A DNA stretch of 64,000 nucleotides from CAYRFQ01 sp964423615 (lineage in GTDB: Bacteria > Planctomycetota > Planctomycetia > Gemmatales > Gemmataceae), in assembly GCA_964423615.1 (NCBI GenBank), contig CAYRFQ010000009.1:62001-126000 (forward strand), in the 5' to 3' direction. Positions 43,980 to 52,445 of the stretch are shown piece after piece (within the stretch, counting starts at the first letter, position 1; every line of letters starts with the position of its first letter). A program made the translations under genes and the position numbers. A model generated the notes under the pieces. The model was not told where the DNA came from. It was given only the letters and a program-made list of their open reading frames with translations, and did no database searches.

Positions 43980-45284
43980 ATGAACAGGTGGCCCGTCCAA
44001 TTCCTTTGGGGAGCGGCAACGTTCGTTCTGATGGCTAACTGGGTCACGGCGCAACAACCATCTCGCCGACCCGTCTCGAACAAACAAACTCCAATTCGGC
44101 CAGTTGTTACACCCAAGAAGCAATCCACAGATAGAAAAACTCACGACTTGACGAAGCTCCATCCCGTTGAAAGGGAGATGTACCGAAGCGCGCTGGCGGG
44201 TTCGCAGTGGTTGTTGAGGTTCAATCGTCCGAGTGGGCAATTTTTGTATGGATACGTTCCTTCGCTTCGCCGACCGCTCGAAGGAGACAACTACATTCAT
44301 CAAGTCCAAGCCGCCTTTGCCCTGGCCCGTGCAGCCGGGTTCTACGGTGAGAAAAAACAGATGGCCGTGGCGAGACAGGCAATCCTGACGTTGCTGCTCG
44401 AGACGAAAAAACCCCACAAAACGTCCGCCTTGCGCTATACGATTTTTGCCAACCAATCGGTGAACCGTTTGGCCGCCGCCGCCTGGTTGGTGTTGGCAAT
44501 CAATGAGCTTCCAGAGCCTGGGGCGGATTTGCTGGTGCAGTCGGAAGAACTATGTAACTTCATTCGGTCGCAACAACTGACAGATGGTTCGATGTGTTGT
44601 ACCGGGAGTCCCCGTAACGCCGCGGGTAATGCAAACATCCCGGGAAACCGAGTTTACGCGGGCCAGGCCCTTTACGCTCTTGGGCGGAGTCTGCGTCACC
44701 GGAGCGGTGAGGCTGCCTCGTGGAAACTGGACACGATCAAGAAAGCTTTCGCGTATTACCGGAAATCCTGGCAAGCAAAAAAGACGATGGAAATGGTACC
44801 CTGGCACAGTGCCGCGTATGGAGAGGCGTGTTTGCGTACGAAGGAGCAAGTGTACGCCGACTGGGTTTATGAAATGAATGATTGGATTTGCAAGTTGCAA
44901 TACAAGCAGGCCACGGCCGAAAATCTGCAGTGGTTCGGAGGTTTCCAGGGTTGGTCGGGGAAGCACCCTGTTTTTGTCGACCCAACAATCCACTCGGCGG
45001 TTTACATGGAAGGACTGGCCCAAGGGGCTCGGGTGGCGCGGATGACGGGCGACATTCAACGCCACAACCAATATCGAACGGCGATGTTTCGGTGTGGGCA
45101 ATTTTTGAGTCTGCTACAATATAAATCTGCAAACACGACGCACTTTCAACCACGTTTCCGGGAATTGATACTCGGTGGCTACCATGCTTCGCACCAAGAT
45201 GGTATCCTGAGACTCGACTACACTCAAGAAGCCGTTAGTGGTCTTGTTGTGTACCTCCGGGACGTTGCCAAGGTGCCGCACTGA
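43980..45284 (+). CDS. Secreted alpha-helical protein of unknown function
   Basis: A 434-residue exported protein. Signal peptide (FLWGAATFVLMANWVTAQQ), a basic Pro/Thr/Lys-rich linker of about 45 residues, then a helical domain with regularly spaced helix pairs and aromatic/Gly turns (ALAGSQWLLRFNRPSGQFLYGY, HQVQAAFALARAAGFYGEKK, VNRLAAAAWLVLAINELP, RVYAGQALYALGRSL, VPWHSAAYGEACLRTKE, PTIHSAVYMEGLAQGARVA). This looks like an alpha/alpha toroid as in glycoside-hydrolase or terpenoid-cyclase-fold proteins; no catalytic site can be assigned. Start ATG 43980 has AGGAGG at nine bases. A strong hairpin begins four bases after the stop. Fold similarity to the secreted protein at 54497 is possible, but the sequences differ. 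Confidence 0.7.
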   Translation: MNRWPVQFLWGAATFVLMANWVTAQQPSRRPVSNKQTPIRPVVTPKKQSTDRKTHDLTKLHPVEREMYRSALAGSQWLLRFNRPSGQFLYGYVPSLRRPLEGDNYIHQVQAAFALARAAGFYGEKKQMAVARQAILTLLLETKKPHKTSALRYTIFANQSVNRLAAAAWLVLAINELPEPGADLLVQSEELCNFIRSQQLTDGSMCCTGSPRNAAGNANIPGNRVYAGQALYALGRSLRHRSGEAASWKLDTIKKAFAYYRKSWQAKKTMEMVPWHSAAYGEACLRTKEQVYADWVYEMNDWICKLQYKQATAENLQWFGGFQGWSGKHPVFVDPTIHSAVYMEGLAQGARVARMTGDIQRHNQYRTAMFRCGQFLSLLQYKSANTTHFQPRFRELILGGYHASHQDGILRLDYTQEAVSGLVVYLRDVAKVPH

Positions 45285-45287
45285 ATT

Positions 45288-45331
45288 CGGTCGGTAGCGT
45301 CCTCGGTGTAATTAACACGGACTGCCGACCG
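45288..45331 (+). terminator. Hairpin directly after the stop codon
   Basis: CGGTCGG (45288-45294) pairs with CCGACCG (45325-45331), continued with a wobble and small bulge by AG/CT and GTCC/GGAC, and capped by GTGT/ACAC. It starts four bases after TGA. No T run follows, so it is a probable 3'-end hairpin rather than a classical terminator. Confidence 0.45.
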
Positions 45332-45500
45332 GAGGGCGAAAAGTCTTCAGCGATAGCCAAACCCGCCAGGCAGGTCTATATTACCTACTGACTTATTTTT
45401 TGGGCAGTGGGGTTATTTTCATCTAACTCTCGTCGTATCTGAGATTCCGTTTATTCGGAAAATCGTCCACCGCTAGCCCATCTGACTTCATTGGATACCC

Positions 45501-46523
45501 ATGAGCGAACAACGTCATTCCCCTCCACGTCCTCAATGCCGCAGTCTGCCAGGAGTTCGCATTCTTTCCACCGGAAGTTATGTGCCCGATGCTGTGGTCA
45601 GCAACGATCATCTGCACCAACGGCTAGGGTTTGATTCGGATTGGATAGTGAAACGCACAGGCATCCTGGAACGACGACATGCGCTGCCCCATCAAGCAAC
45701 GAGCGACCTTTGTCACGAAGCTTCGGTGAAATGTATCGAACAGGCGGGAGTCGATCCCAAGGACATTGACCTCTGCCTTGTAGCGACCTTTACTCCGGAC
45801 ATGTCATTTCCGTCGACGGCTTGTTTGCTTCAAGACCGATTGAAACTCAACTGTCCGGCGGTAGACCTGCAAGCGGCGTGTGCCGGTTTCATGTATGCGT
45901 TGATTACGGGTGCGGCGTATGTTGCTTCTGGGGCCAGCGATCTTGCGTTGATCGTTGGGGGAGATTGTAACTCACGGATTCTCAATCCCGACGACATCAA
46001 GACGTACCCACTTTTCGGAGATGGTGCTGGGGCTGTTCTGCTCACGAAGGGAAGCCCCGACCAAGGAATCTTGAGTTATAGCATGGGTGCCGATGGGAGC
46101 GGCGGTGATTTGTTGAGCCGACCGGCTTGTGGCAGCCGGATGCCTCCCAGTGCGGACTTGCTCGAGCAAGGCATGCATTACATGTACATGGACGGTCGGG
46201 CCGTGTTTCGGTGGGCCGTCGCAATTTTGTGCGACACTATCCAAGACGTCCTGGATCACGCCGAAATGCAACCGAACGACGTAGATTTGTACATACCTCA
46301 CCAAGCGAACATCCGCATCATCAACGCGGGTATCGACGTTCTTGACATTCCTCGGTCGAAGGTCTTCAATAATCTCGATAAGTATGGGAATACGTCGGCT
46401 GGCTCGATACCATTAGCGCTTGATGAAGCCATCCAGGAAGGCTGGGTCGAACCTGGAAAGCTCATGGTGATGAGTGGGTTTGGAGCCGGACTGACTTGGG
46501 GGACGGCTTTGATGCGTTGGTAA
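45501..46523 (+). CDS. fabH: 3-oxoacyl-ACP synthase III (FabH-like)
   Basis: A thiolase-fold condensing enzyme that starts fatty-acid chains from acyl-CoA and malonyl-ACP. The catalytic triad is visible: Cys in QAACAGFMYAL, His in YIPHQANIRI, Asn in KYGNTSAGSIPLALDEA. N-terminal ILSTGSYVPDAVVSNDHL and WIVKRTGILERRH fit FabH. 340 residues, usual length. No other fab genes are adjacent; bioB-bioF follow after 257 bases. It could serve housekeeping type II fatty-acid synthesis or a special primer unit. No link to the distant pfa operon can be shown. Ribosome-binding site is weak. Confidence 0.9.
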   Translation: MSEQRHSPPRPQCRSLPGVRILSTGSYVPDAVVSNDHLHQRLGFDSDWIVKRTGILERRHALPHQATSDLCHEASVKCIEQAGVDPKDIDLCLVATFTPDMSFPSTACLLQDRLKLNCPAVDLQAACAGFMYALITGAAYVASGASDLALIVGGDCNSRILNPDDIKTYPLFGDGAGAVLLTKGSPDQGILSYSMGADGSGGDLLSRPACGSRMPPSADLLEQGMHYMYMDGRAVFRWAVAILCDTIQDVLDHAEMQPNDVDLYIPHQANIRIINAGIDVLDIPRSKVFNNLDKYGNTSAGSIPLALDEAIQEGWVEPGKLMVMSGFGAGLTWGTALMRW

Positions 46524-46578
46524 ACCATCGTCGGACCACGTTGCCACAGCCGTTCAATTAATTTATAGAGAAACGCCC

Positions 46579-46660
46579 CTTCTCGAGGAAAAATCCCTTG
46601 GGAATCTACCGGGGTTGAAATTCTTCTTCCTCGAGCGAAGAAGGATCTCGAGATTACCGA
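46579..46660. promoter_or_regulatory. Cluster of CTCGAG-centred palindromes before bioB
   Basis: Three overlapping symmetries lie 120-200 bases before bioB: CTCGAGGAA (46582-46590) with TTCCTCGAG (46627-46635); CTTCTTC-CTCGAGC-GAAGAAG (46623-46643); and ATCTCGAGAT just after. They could be operator DNA or an mRNA leader structure. They do not match a BirA operator, and the BirA here has no DNA-binding domain. Confidence 0.4.
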
Positions 46661-46780
46661 GCGTTCTGGAAGTCATCTCTCGGCTACCAGGAAGAGGCCC
46701 AAACCTGAGCAAAGTTTGTAACTCGAGGGTTGAGGGGCCTGAGCGAATGACAACAACTTCAACGGATCGACCTCACTGGC

Positions 46781-47719
46781 ATGAAGACACTTCAAGAACT
46801 CCGCACGATTTACGACCAGCCGTTGCCTGAGTTGCTTTGGCAAGCTCAAGAAGTTCATCGGACGCACCATGACCCTGCGGACGTCCAACGGTGTGCCTTG
46901 TTGAGTATAAAGACGGGTGGTTGCCCCGAAGATTGCGGCTATTGCTCGCAAAGTGCTCATTACGAAACCCCTGTCGAAAACGACGCGTTGATGAATGTCG
47001 AGGAAGTTCGTCGTCGAGCCGAGCAGGCCAAAGAACTCGGAGCAACTCGCTTTTGTATGGGCGCGGCCTGGAGGGAAGTGAAGGACGGTCCACAGTTCGA
47101 GCGAGTGCTCGAAATGGTCCGGATCGTTCGTGATCTAGACATGGAGGCGTGTGTGACTCTCGGCATGCTCAATGAGGAGCAAGCGGGGCGTCTACACGAA
47201 GCTGGACTTACGGCCTACAACCACAACCTCGATACGTCGCGTCGGCACTACCCGAATATCATAACGACGCGAACTTATGACGAGCGTATTCGGACTTTGG
47301 AGGCGGTTCAAAAGGCCAACATCTCTGTTTGTTGCGGAGGGATCGTCGGCATGGGCGAGAACGAAGACGACCGTTTGATGATGCTCGCCGAGTTGACAGC
47401 CTTGGAAACGCCTCCCGAAAGTGTGCCCATCAATTCGCTTGTCCCTATCGCAGGCACTCCCCTTGAGAACGCCCGCCAAGTTGATTCTGTCGAACTCGTC
47501 CGGTTGATCGCCACGACTCGTATCGTATTTCCGAAGGCTCGGGTGCGTTTGAGCGCAGGGCGTGACCGGATGAGCCGAGAACTCCAAATCCTGTGCTTTC
47601 TCGCAGGAGCGAACTCGATCTTTTTCGGCGATAAACTCCTTACGGCCGATAATCCTGATGCGAGCGACGATGCCAAACTGTTCCGGGCCATGGGTCTTCC
47701 GGTTTTGAGTTCGTCATGA
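46781..47719 (+). CDS. bioB: Biotin synthase
   Basis: A radical SAM enzyme that inserts sulfur into dethiobiotin, the last step of biotin synthesis. Cluster-binding motif CPEDCGYC (4Fe-4S, SAM), then SAHYETPVENDALMNVEEV, FCMGAAWR, NHNLDTSRRHYPNIITTRTY, CCGGIVGMGE and PINSLVPIAGTPL. Conserved cysteines for the auxiliary 2Fe-2S cluster are present (for example FCMGAA and MEACVTLGM), together with RLSAGRDRM carrying the Arg ligand. 312 residues. Its last four bases overlap the bioF start, so the pair is one transcript. Confidence 0.96.
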   Translation: MKTLQELRTIYDQPLPELLWQAQEVHRTHHDPADVQRCALLSIKTGGCPEDCGYCSQSAHYETPVENDALMNVEEVRRRAEQAKELGATRFCMGAAWREVKDGPQFERVLEMVRIVRDLDMEACVTLGMLNEEQAGRLHEAGLTAYNHNLDTSRRHYPNIITTRTYDERIRTLEAVQKANISVCCGGIVGMGENEDDRLMMLAELTALETPPESVPINSLVPIAGTPLENARQVDSVELVRLIATTRIVFPKARVRLSAGRDRMSRELQILCFLAGANSIFFGDKLLTADNPDASDDAKLFRAMGLPVLSSS

Positions 47720-48849
47720 GCCTGTCCGACCGCTGGGCGAATAATCTGGAAGGCCTCAGGGAACGAGGACGTTATCGAACGCTCGTGGTGTCCTCGGGAA
47801 TCGATTTCACGTCGAACGATTACCTTGGCTACGCAGGTGGTCGGGCTTTTCTTTTTGAGAAGGTGACCCCGGCGTCAGACGTGTCTTTCAGCGGCACGGC
47901 TTCGCGTTTGTTGCGAGGTCACCATCCGATCTGGGAGAAAGTCGAAGCCGAACTCGCCCGATGGCACGGAGCGGAGACGGCCCTTGTCATGACTTCCGGT
48001 TACGCTGCCAACGAGGGTTTGTTGTCGACGATCGTTGAACCACAAGATTGGGTGGCCTCGGACGAATACAACCACGCGTCGATCATCGATGGACTGCGAC
48101 TTGCGAAGGCTCAGAAATACATCTTTCGACATAATGACCTGGATCATCTCGAAGATGGACTCCGGGAAGCCATTCGCTCGGGTAGTTCGACACGGGAGCG
48201 ATTTATCGTGACCGAATCCCTCTTCAGCATGGAGGGAGATTCGGCTCCACTCCGAGAAATCTCCGAGCTTGCTGAGCGTTACGATGCCAACTTGGTGGTC
48301 GATGAGGCCCATGCAACTGGGTGTTTCGGGCAAAATGGCTCCGGATTGGTGGATGCGCTCGGCTTGAGGTCGAAGGTCCTTGCGACGGTGCACACTGGAG
48401 GGAAAGCGCTGGCCGTTTCCGGAGCGTATGTTTGTGGTTCGTCTCAGCTGAAAGCTCTGCTCGTGAATAAATGCCGGCATTTTATCTTCACGACAGCGTT
48501 GCCGCCGCAAGTTGGAGTCCGATGGCTGGAGACACTGCCCATCGTGGAATCGGATGAAGAGGGACGGGAACGCCTTCACTCCAATGCGAGAACGGTGCGT
48601 AAGCTGGTCGACGCGTTCGGGCTTGAGACGATTGGGGATCATTACGTTGTGCCGATCGTGGTCGGTGAAGACCGTCGAGCCGTTGGGCTTTCCAGCCGAT
48701 TCCAACAGTTAGGTGTCGATTTGCGAGCCATTCGCCCGCCAACCGTACCTCAGGGGACAGCGCGGTTACGCATTTCTGTTCATGCCGATCATTCGCTTGA
48801 CGATCTTGAACGCCTCGTGATGCCCGAGATACAGCGAACAATTTCATGA
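47716..48849 (+). CDS. bioF: 8-amino-7-oxononanoate synthase
   Basis: A PLP enzyme that joins pimeloyl-ACP/CoA and alanine, the first committed step of the biotin ring assembly. Features: FTSNDYLGYAG, SGTASRLLRGHHPIWEKVEAELARWHGAE (oxyanion and acyl-binding parts), MTSGYAANEGLLSTI, DEYNHASIIDGLRL, VDEAHATGCFGQNGSGL (the PLP-contacting Asp/His), and TGGKALAVSGAY with the Schiff-base Lys. 377 residues, normal length. Shares an ATGA overlap with bioB. bioA, bioD and bioC/H are not in the window, so the pathway is completed elsewhere. Confidence 0.93.
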   Translation: MSLSDRWANNLEGLRERGRYRTLVVSSGIDFTSNDYLGYAGGRAFLFEKVTPASDVSFSGTASRLLRGHHPIWEKVEAELARWHGAETALVMTSGYAANEGLLSTIVEPQDWVASDEYNHASIIDGLRLAKAQKYIFRHNDLDHLEDGLREAIRSGSSTRERFIVTESLFSMEGDSAPLREISELAERYDANLVVDEAHATGCFGQNGSGLVDALGLRSKVLATVHTGGKALAVSGAYVCGSSQLKALLVNKCRHFIFTTALPPQVGVRWLETLPIVESDEEGRERLHSNARTVRKLVDAFGLETIGDHYVVPIVVGEDRRAVGLSSRFQQLGVDLRAIRPPTVPQGTARLRISVHADHSLDDLERLVMPEIQRTIS

Positions 48850-49022
48850 TTCGGTTCGCTTTTTCGTTCAAGATCGTTGCCTCCTCGAAACATCGTGAGC
48901 AGTCAGTTGTACCTGCGTTGTGATTGGCGGTACACTGACGGAAATCCATCAACGGTGAACCTGCGACCCCTTGACGTGTGTCTTTCATATCCGATCTCGG
49001 GAGTATTTTGCGCGGAAGATCT

Positions 49023-49433
49023 ATGTTTGAATTTTTTGACCATACGGCGGATCTTGGACTTCGGATTCAGTCTCCCGATTTGAATAGTCTTTTTGAAGAA
49101 GCCGCGCGTGCGATGTTCACGGCAGTCGTGGAAGATCTCTCGACTATCGAGGACAAGGTCGAAGTCGAAATCCGGATCGAAGGCGACGAAGTCGATTATC
49201 TTCTTTTCGATTGGCTCACGGATTTGTTGATTCGCTTCGATGCGGATCACATGTTGTTCGGGAAATTCGAGGTCGAGGTCACGCCGACCGGAATGAGGGG
49301 CAGGGTTTGGGGAGAGAAGATCGACCGATCGCGGCACGAGATCGAGCACGAGGTCAAGGCCATAACTTATCACGGTCTTGCTGTGGAACAAACCGAAGCC
49401 GGATGGTTGGCCGAGATTATTGTGGACATCTGA
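49023..49433 (+). CDS. Archease, RtcB ligase cofactor
   Basis: Archease speeds the guanylylation step of the RNA ligase RtcB and allows multiple turnover. The 136 residues have the family pattern: FEFFDHTADLGLRI at the start, LFEEAARAMFTAV, DYLLFDWLTDLLIRFD, VWGEKIDRSRHEIEHEVKAITYHGLAV with the acidic metal-site residues, and a C-terminal WLAEIIVDI. It directly precedes rtcB with 33 bases between, the classic archease-rtcB pair. Start ATG 49023 begins the domain; a longer open frame upstream is not family-like. Confidence 0.94.
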   Translation: MFEFFDHTADLGLRIQSPDLNSLFEEAARAMFTAVVEDLSTIEDKVEVEIRIEGDEVDYLLFDWLTDLLIRFDADHMLFGKFEVEVTPTGMRGRVWGEKIDRSRHEIEHEVKAITYHGLAVEQTEAGWLAEIIVDI

Positions 49434-49466
49434 AAACAAGAGACAGTCACCAAAAGGAAATAGATC

Positions 49467-52445
49467 ATGGGAAAAGGCGCCTTTCACGGTCCTTTAGAAA
49501 AAGTAGACGATTGTTGCTACCGCATCCCGAAGAGCTACAAGGAGGGGATGCTGGTCGATGGAATGATCTTTGCCGACGAGAATCTCATCGATCAAATTCG
49601 GGCTGACCAAGCCCCCGAACAAGTCGCCAACGTCGCTTTTTTGCCAGGGATTCAAGGATACAGCTTGGCCATGCCCGACATTCATTGGGGCTATGGTTTC
49701 TGTATCGGAGGTGTTTGCGCGACCGATCCAGAGGAGGACGGCGTTATTTCACCTGGGGGAGTTGGGTACGATATTAACTGCCTCTCCGGTGACACCGAAG
49801 TTTTACACGCTCACGGTTATACACGCCGCATTGACGAGTATCTCGAATGGAAAAGTGATCGACTCGCATGCATGAACCTCGTCAATTCGGACCAGGAAGA
49901 CACCCCCATTCTTCGATGGTTTAGTCAGAAACCCAGAGCACCAGTCCTCCGTGTTACTCTCAGCTCGGGACGACAAATCAAAGCGACGGCTGACCATCCT
50001 TTCTGGACGCCACAAGGTATGGTTCCCCTGGGAGAGTTGGAACCCGGTGATCGAGTGGCTGTCGTCCCGTTCGAGGGTGTTCCTTATGAGCGGCCAACGA
50101 ACGATGTTCTTGTTTCGGAGGAGACTTTTCGAGCCAAGTGGGCTGAACTCGGAAAGGCGGAAGACGGCAACGCACTGAATCAGGCACTCGCGTTTCTTCG
50201 AGACCGAGATCTACTTCCGCTGCGATATGATTCACCCGCACTTCCTTATTTGTGCAAAATTCTTGGTTTCGTGTTTGGGGATGGAAACCTCCATTTCTCA
50301 GGGGGGAACCGAAAAGGAGTGGTCTGGTTTTACGGTTCGGCTGAGGATTTGGAACTCATCCGTAGTGACATCGAACGAATCGGATTCACACCTTCGAAGG
50401 TCTACTCACGCGAACGGCATCACACGATCCAAACGACCAACCGAGAATATTCCTTCGACCGGACGGAGGAATCTTTCGAGGTGACGGGTTCCAGTTTTGG
50501 TGTTATGTTGAGCTGTCTTGGAGCACCTATTGGGAAAAAAACCGCGCAAGATTTCACCGCCCCGAAGTGGCTTGAGACCGCACCTATTTGGCAAAGGCGT
50601 ATGTTTCTAGCAGCGTTTTTTGGTGCTGAGCTAACGACACCAACGACAATTCCGCAGCATGGGACGGTTTTCGCTGCGCCCACGGTTGGTCTGAATAAAC
50701 TCCCGGAGTATGCAGACTCCGGTGCCGAGTTCTTGAGTGTGTTGTCGGAGTGGCTTTTGGACTTCGGAGTCGAAACACAAGCGATAGCTTACGAACCACC
50801 AATGAAGCATCAGTCGACTTGTCGTTGGCGGCTTCTATTGTCACCGAAAGTGGGAAGTCTCATCAACTTGTGGAGTCGGGTTGGTTTTCATTACAACCGC
50901 AAACGAAGCTCGCAGGCGGCCTTGGCGACGCAATACTTGAAACTCAAACAATGCCACCTCGATGAACGAACCAGGGCCGTCGAACACATCCGAGGAATGG
51001 CCGCTGCAGGAACGAGACGTGGCGAGATCGTGGCTGCGGTCGCTGACTCTGTCAATCAACGATTTGTCGAACGGGTGCTTTACTCGGAGGAAATCCCAAC
51101 GCCCCGTGTCAGCCAAGAGTTTCCGACATTTGCCGCGTTTGCCGAGTCTGTTCGGATTGCCGATACGAGCAACATGGTATGGGACTCGATCTCGAGTCTC
51201 GAAATTTTGGAGGATTTCGACGGACTCGTTTATGATTTCACGGTGTTGCACGACGATCACAACTTCGTAGCGAATGGTTGTGTGGTGAGCAACTGTGGTG
51301 TTCGTTTAGTGCGTTCGAACCTTTACTACCGGGACGTAAAAAATCAGCTCAAGAAACTTGTCGAGTCACTTTTCCGGACGGTCCCTACGGGTGCAGGTAA
51401 ATCGGGGCAATTCACGTTTCGCGGCAAGGACATGAAGCGTCTTCTTGGCGAAGGGGCGAGTTATCTGTTGGAGCACGACTACGGAGCGGGTCGTGACATT
51501 CAGTTCACTGAAGCGGGTGGCTATCTGGCGGGTGCTGATCCGGATGCCGTGAGTGATTTCGCCAAGAAGCGTGGTGCCGAGCAGTGTGGAACGCTGGGTT
51601 CGGGGAATCACTTTTTGGAAGTCCAAATCGTCGATGCCATTTTCGATGAACAAGCCGCCCAAGTCATGGGCCTCGAGAAAGACATGGTGTGCGTGATGAT
51701 CCATAGCGGATCACGTGGGCTGGGATATCAAGTTTGTGATGATGCTTTGAAAGTGCTTCGGAAGGCGCCCGAGAAATACGGCATCCACTTGCCGGATCGT
51801 CAACTGGCGTGTGCTCCCATCAATAGTCCGGAAGGAAGAGAATATATAGCGGCCATGCGGGCCGCGGCGAACTTCGCGTGGTGTAATCGTCAGCTGCTGA
51901 TGTATCAGGCGCGGAACGTGTTTGCGGACGTGTTTGGGCAAACGTGGGAGCAATTGCAGATGAATTTGATCTACGATGTTTCGCACAACATTGCGAAACT
52001 CGAAGAGCACACGATCAACGGTAAGAAGCGTAAAGTGTGGGTTCACCGGAAGGGGGCCACGCGGGCGTTTCCTCCGGACCATCCAGAGATTCCGCTGGCT
52101 TACAAGAAAGTGGGACAACCGGTCATTATTCCGGGGGACATGGGGACGGCGAGCTGGGTGTTGGTTGGTCAACCAGGGAGCATGGAGAAGACGTTCGGAA
52201 CGACCTGTCATGGGGCTGGACGACAGATGAGTCGCACGGCGGCGGTGAAAGATGCTGCTGGACGACGGATCGACAAGGAACTCGAAGCCCAAGGGGTTAT
52301 TGCTCGAGCCCAGAGCCGTAAGGGACTCGCGGAGGAACAACCCAAGGCCTATAAGAACGTTGACGAAGTAGTCGATGTGGTCCATAAAGCCGACATCTCG
52401 AAAAAAGTAGCCAGGATGCGGCCCATTGGAGTGATCAAAGGGTAG
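49467..52445 (+). CDS. rtcB: RtcB RNA-splicing ligase interrupted by an intein
   Basis: RtcB joins 2',3'-cyclic phosphate and 5'-OH RNA ends with GTP and Mn, in tRNA splicing or RNA repair. The 992-residue product is an RtcB of 487 residues carrying a 505-residue intein inside the active-site motif GYDIN/CGVR, between Asn104 and Cys610. Extein landmarks: PDIHWGYGFCIGG, ISPGGVGYDIN, then CGVRLVRSNL, GTLGSGNHFLEVQ, HSGSRGLGYQV, YDVSHNIAKLEEH, PGDMGTASWVLVG, and FGTTCHGAGRQMSR with the guanylylated His. The +1 Cys is also the metal-binding Cys of RtcB, so the enzyme is inactive until protein splicing. AAGGAAA precedes the ATG. Archease lies directly upstream. Confidence 0.95.
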   Translation: MGKGAFHGPLEKVDDCCYRIPKSYKEGMLVDGMIFADENLIDQIRADQAPEQVANVAFLPGIQGYSLAMPDIHWGYGFCIGGVCATDPEEDGVISPGGVGYDINCLSGDTEVLHAHGYTRRIDEYLEWKSDRLACMNLVNSDQEDTPILRWFSQKPRAPVLRVTLSSGRQIKATADHPFWTPQGMVPLGELEPGDRVAVVPFEGVPYERPTNDVLVSEETFRAKWAELGKAEDGNALNQALAFLRDRDLLPLRYDSPALPYLCKILGFVFGDGNLHFSGGNRKGVVWFYGSAEDLELIRSDIERIGFTPSKVYSRERHHTIQTTNREYSFDRTEESFEVTGSSFGVMLSCLGAPIGKKTAQDFTAPKWLETAPIWQRRMFLAAFFGAELTTPTTIPQHGTVFAAPTVGLNKLPEYADSGAEFLSVLSEWLLDFGVETQAIAYEPPMKHQSTCRWRLLLSPKVGSLINLWSRVGFHYNRKRSSQAALATQYLKLKQCHLDERTRAVEHIRGMAAAGTRRGEIVAAVADSVNQRFVERVLYSEEIPTPRVSQEFPTFAAFAESVRIADTSNMVWDSISSLEILEDFDGLVYDFTVLHDDHNFVANGCVVSNCGVRLVRSNLYYRDVKNQLKKLVESLFRTVPTGAGKSGQFTFRGKDMKRLLGEGASYLLEHDYGAGRDIQFTEAGGYLAGADPDAVSDFAKKRGAEQCGTLGSGNHFLEVQIVDAIFDEQAAQVMGLEKDMVCVMIHSGSRGLGYQVCDDALKVLRKAPEKYGIHLPDRQLACAPINSPEGREYIAAMRAAANFAWCNRQLLMYQARNVFADVFGQTWEQLQMNLIYDVSHNIAKLEEHTINGKKRKVWVHRKGATRAFPPDHPEIPLAYKKVGQPVIIPGDMGTASWVLVGQPGSMEKTFGTTCHGAGRQMSRTAAVKDAAGRRIDKELEAQGVIARAQSRKGLAEEQPKAYKNVDEVVDVVHKADISKKVARMRPIGVIKG
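49779..51293 (+). mobile_element. Intein with LAGLIDADG homing-endonuclease motifs in rtcB
   Basis: Begins with Cys1 in CLSGDTEVL (splice block A), has the block B TADHPFW (Thr and His), and ends with the FDGLVYDFTVLHDDHNFVANG block and VVSN followed by the extein Cys. The penultimate residue is Ser, not the usual His. Two dodecapeptide-like motifs, ILGFVFGDGNL and FLAAFFGAEL (host residues about 265 and 383), mark a central homing endonuclease with acidic residues kept at both positions. At 505 residues it is a full-length intein. Reading frame is intact throughout. RtcB inteins at this Cys are known, for example in Pyrococcus. Confidence 0.92.

Noticed and set aside
45501..46523. FabH as a dedicated starter enzyme of the pfa synthase
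   Set aside because: It lies 30 kb away, and Pfa synthases load their own primer; no sequence evidence links them.
46520..46780. BirA or BioR operator before bioB
   Set aside because: BirA here has no helix-turn-helix, and ATTTATAGAG near 46560 only loosely resembles a BioR box.
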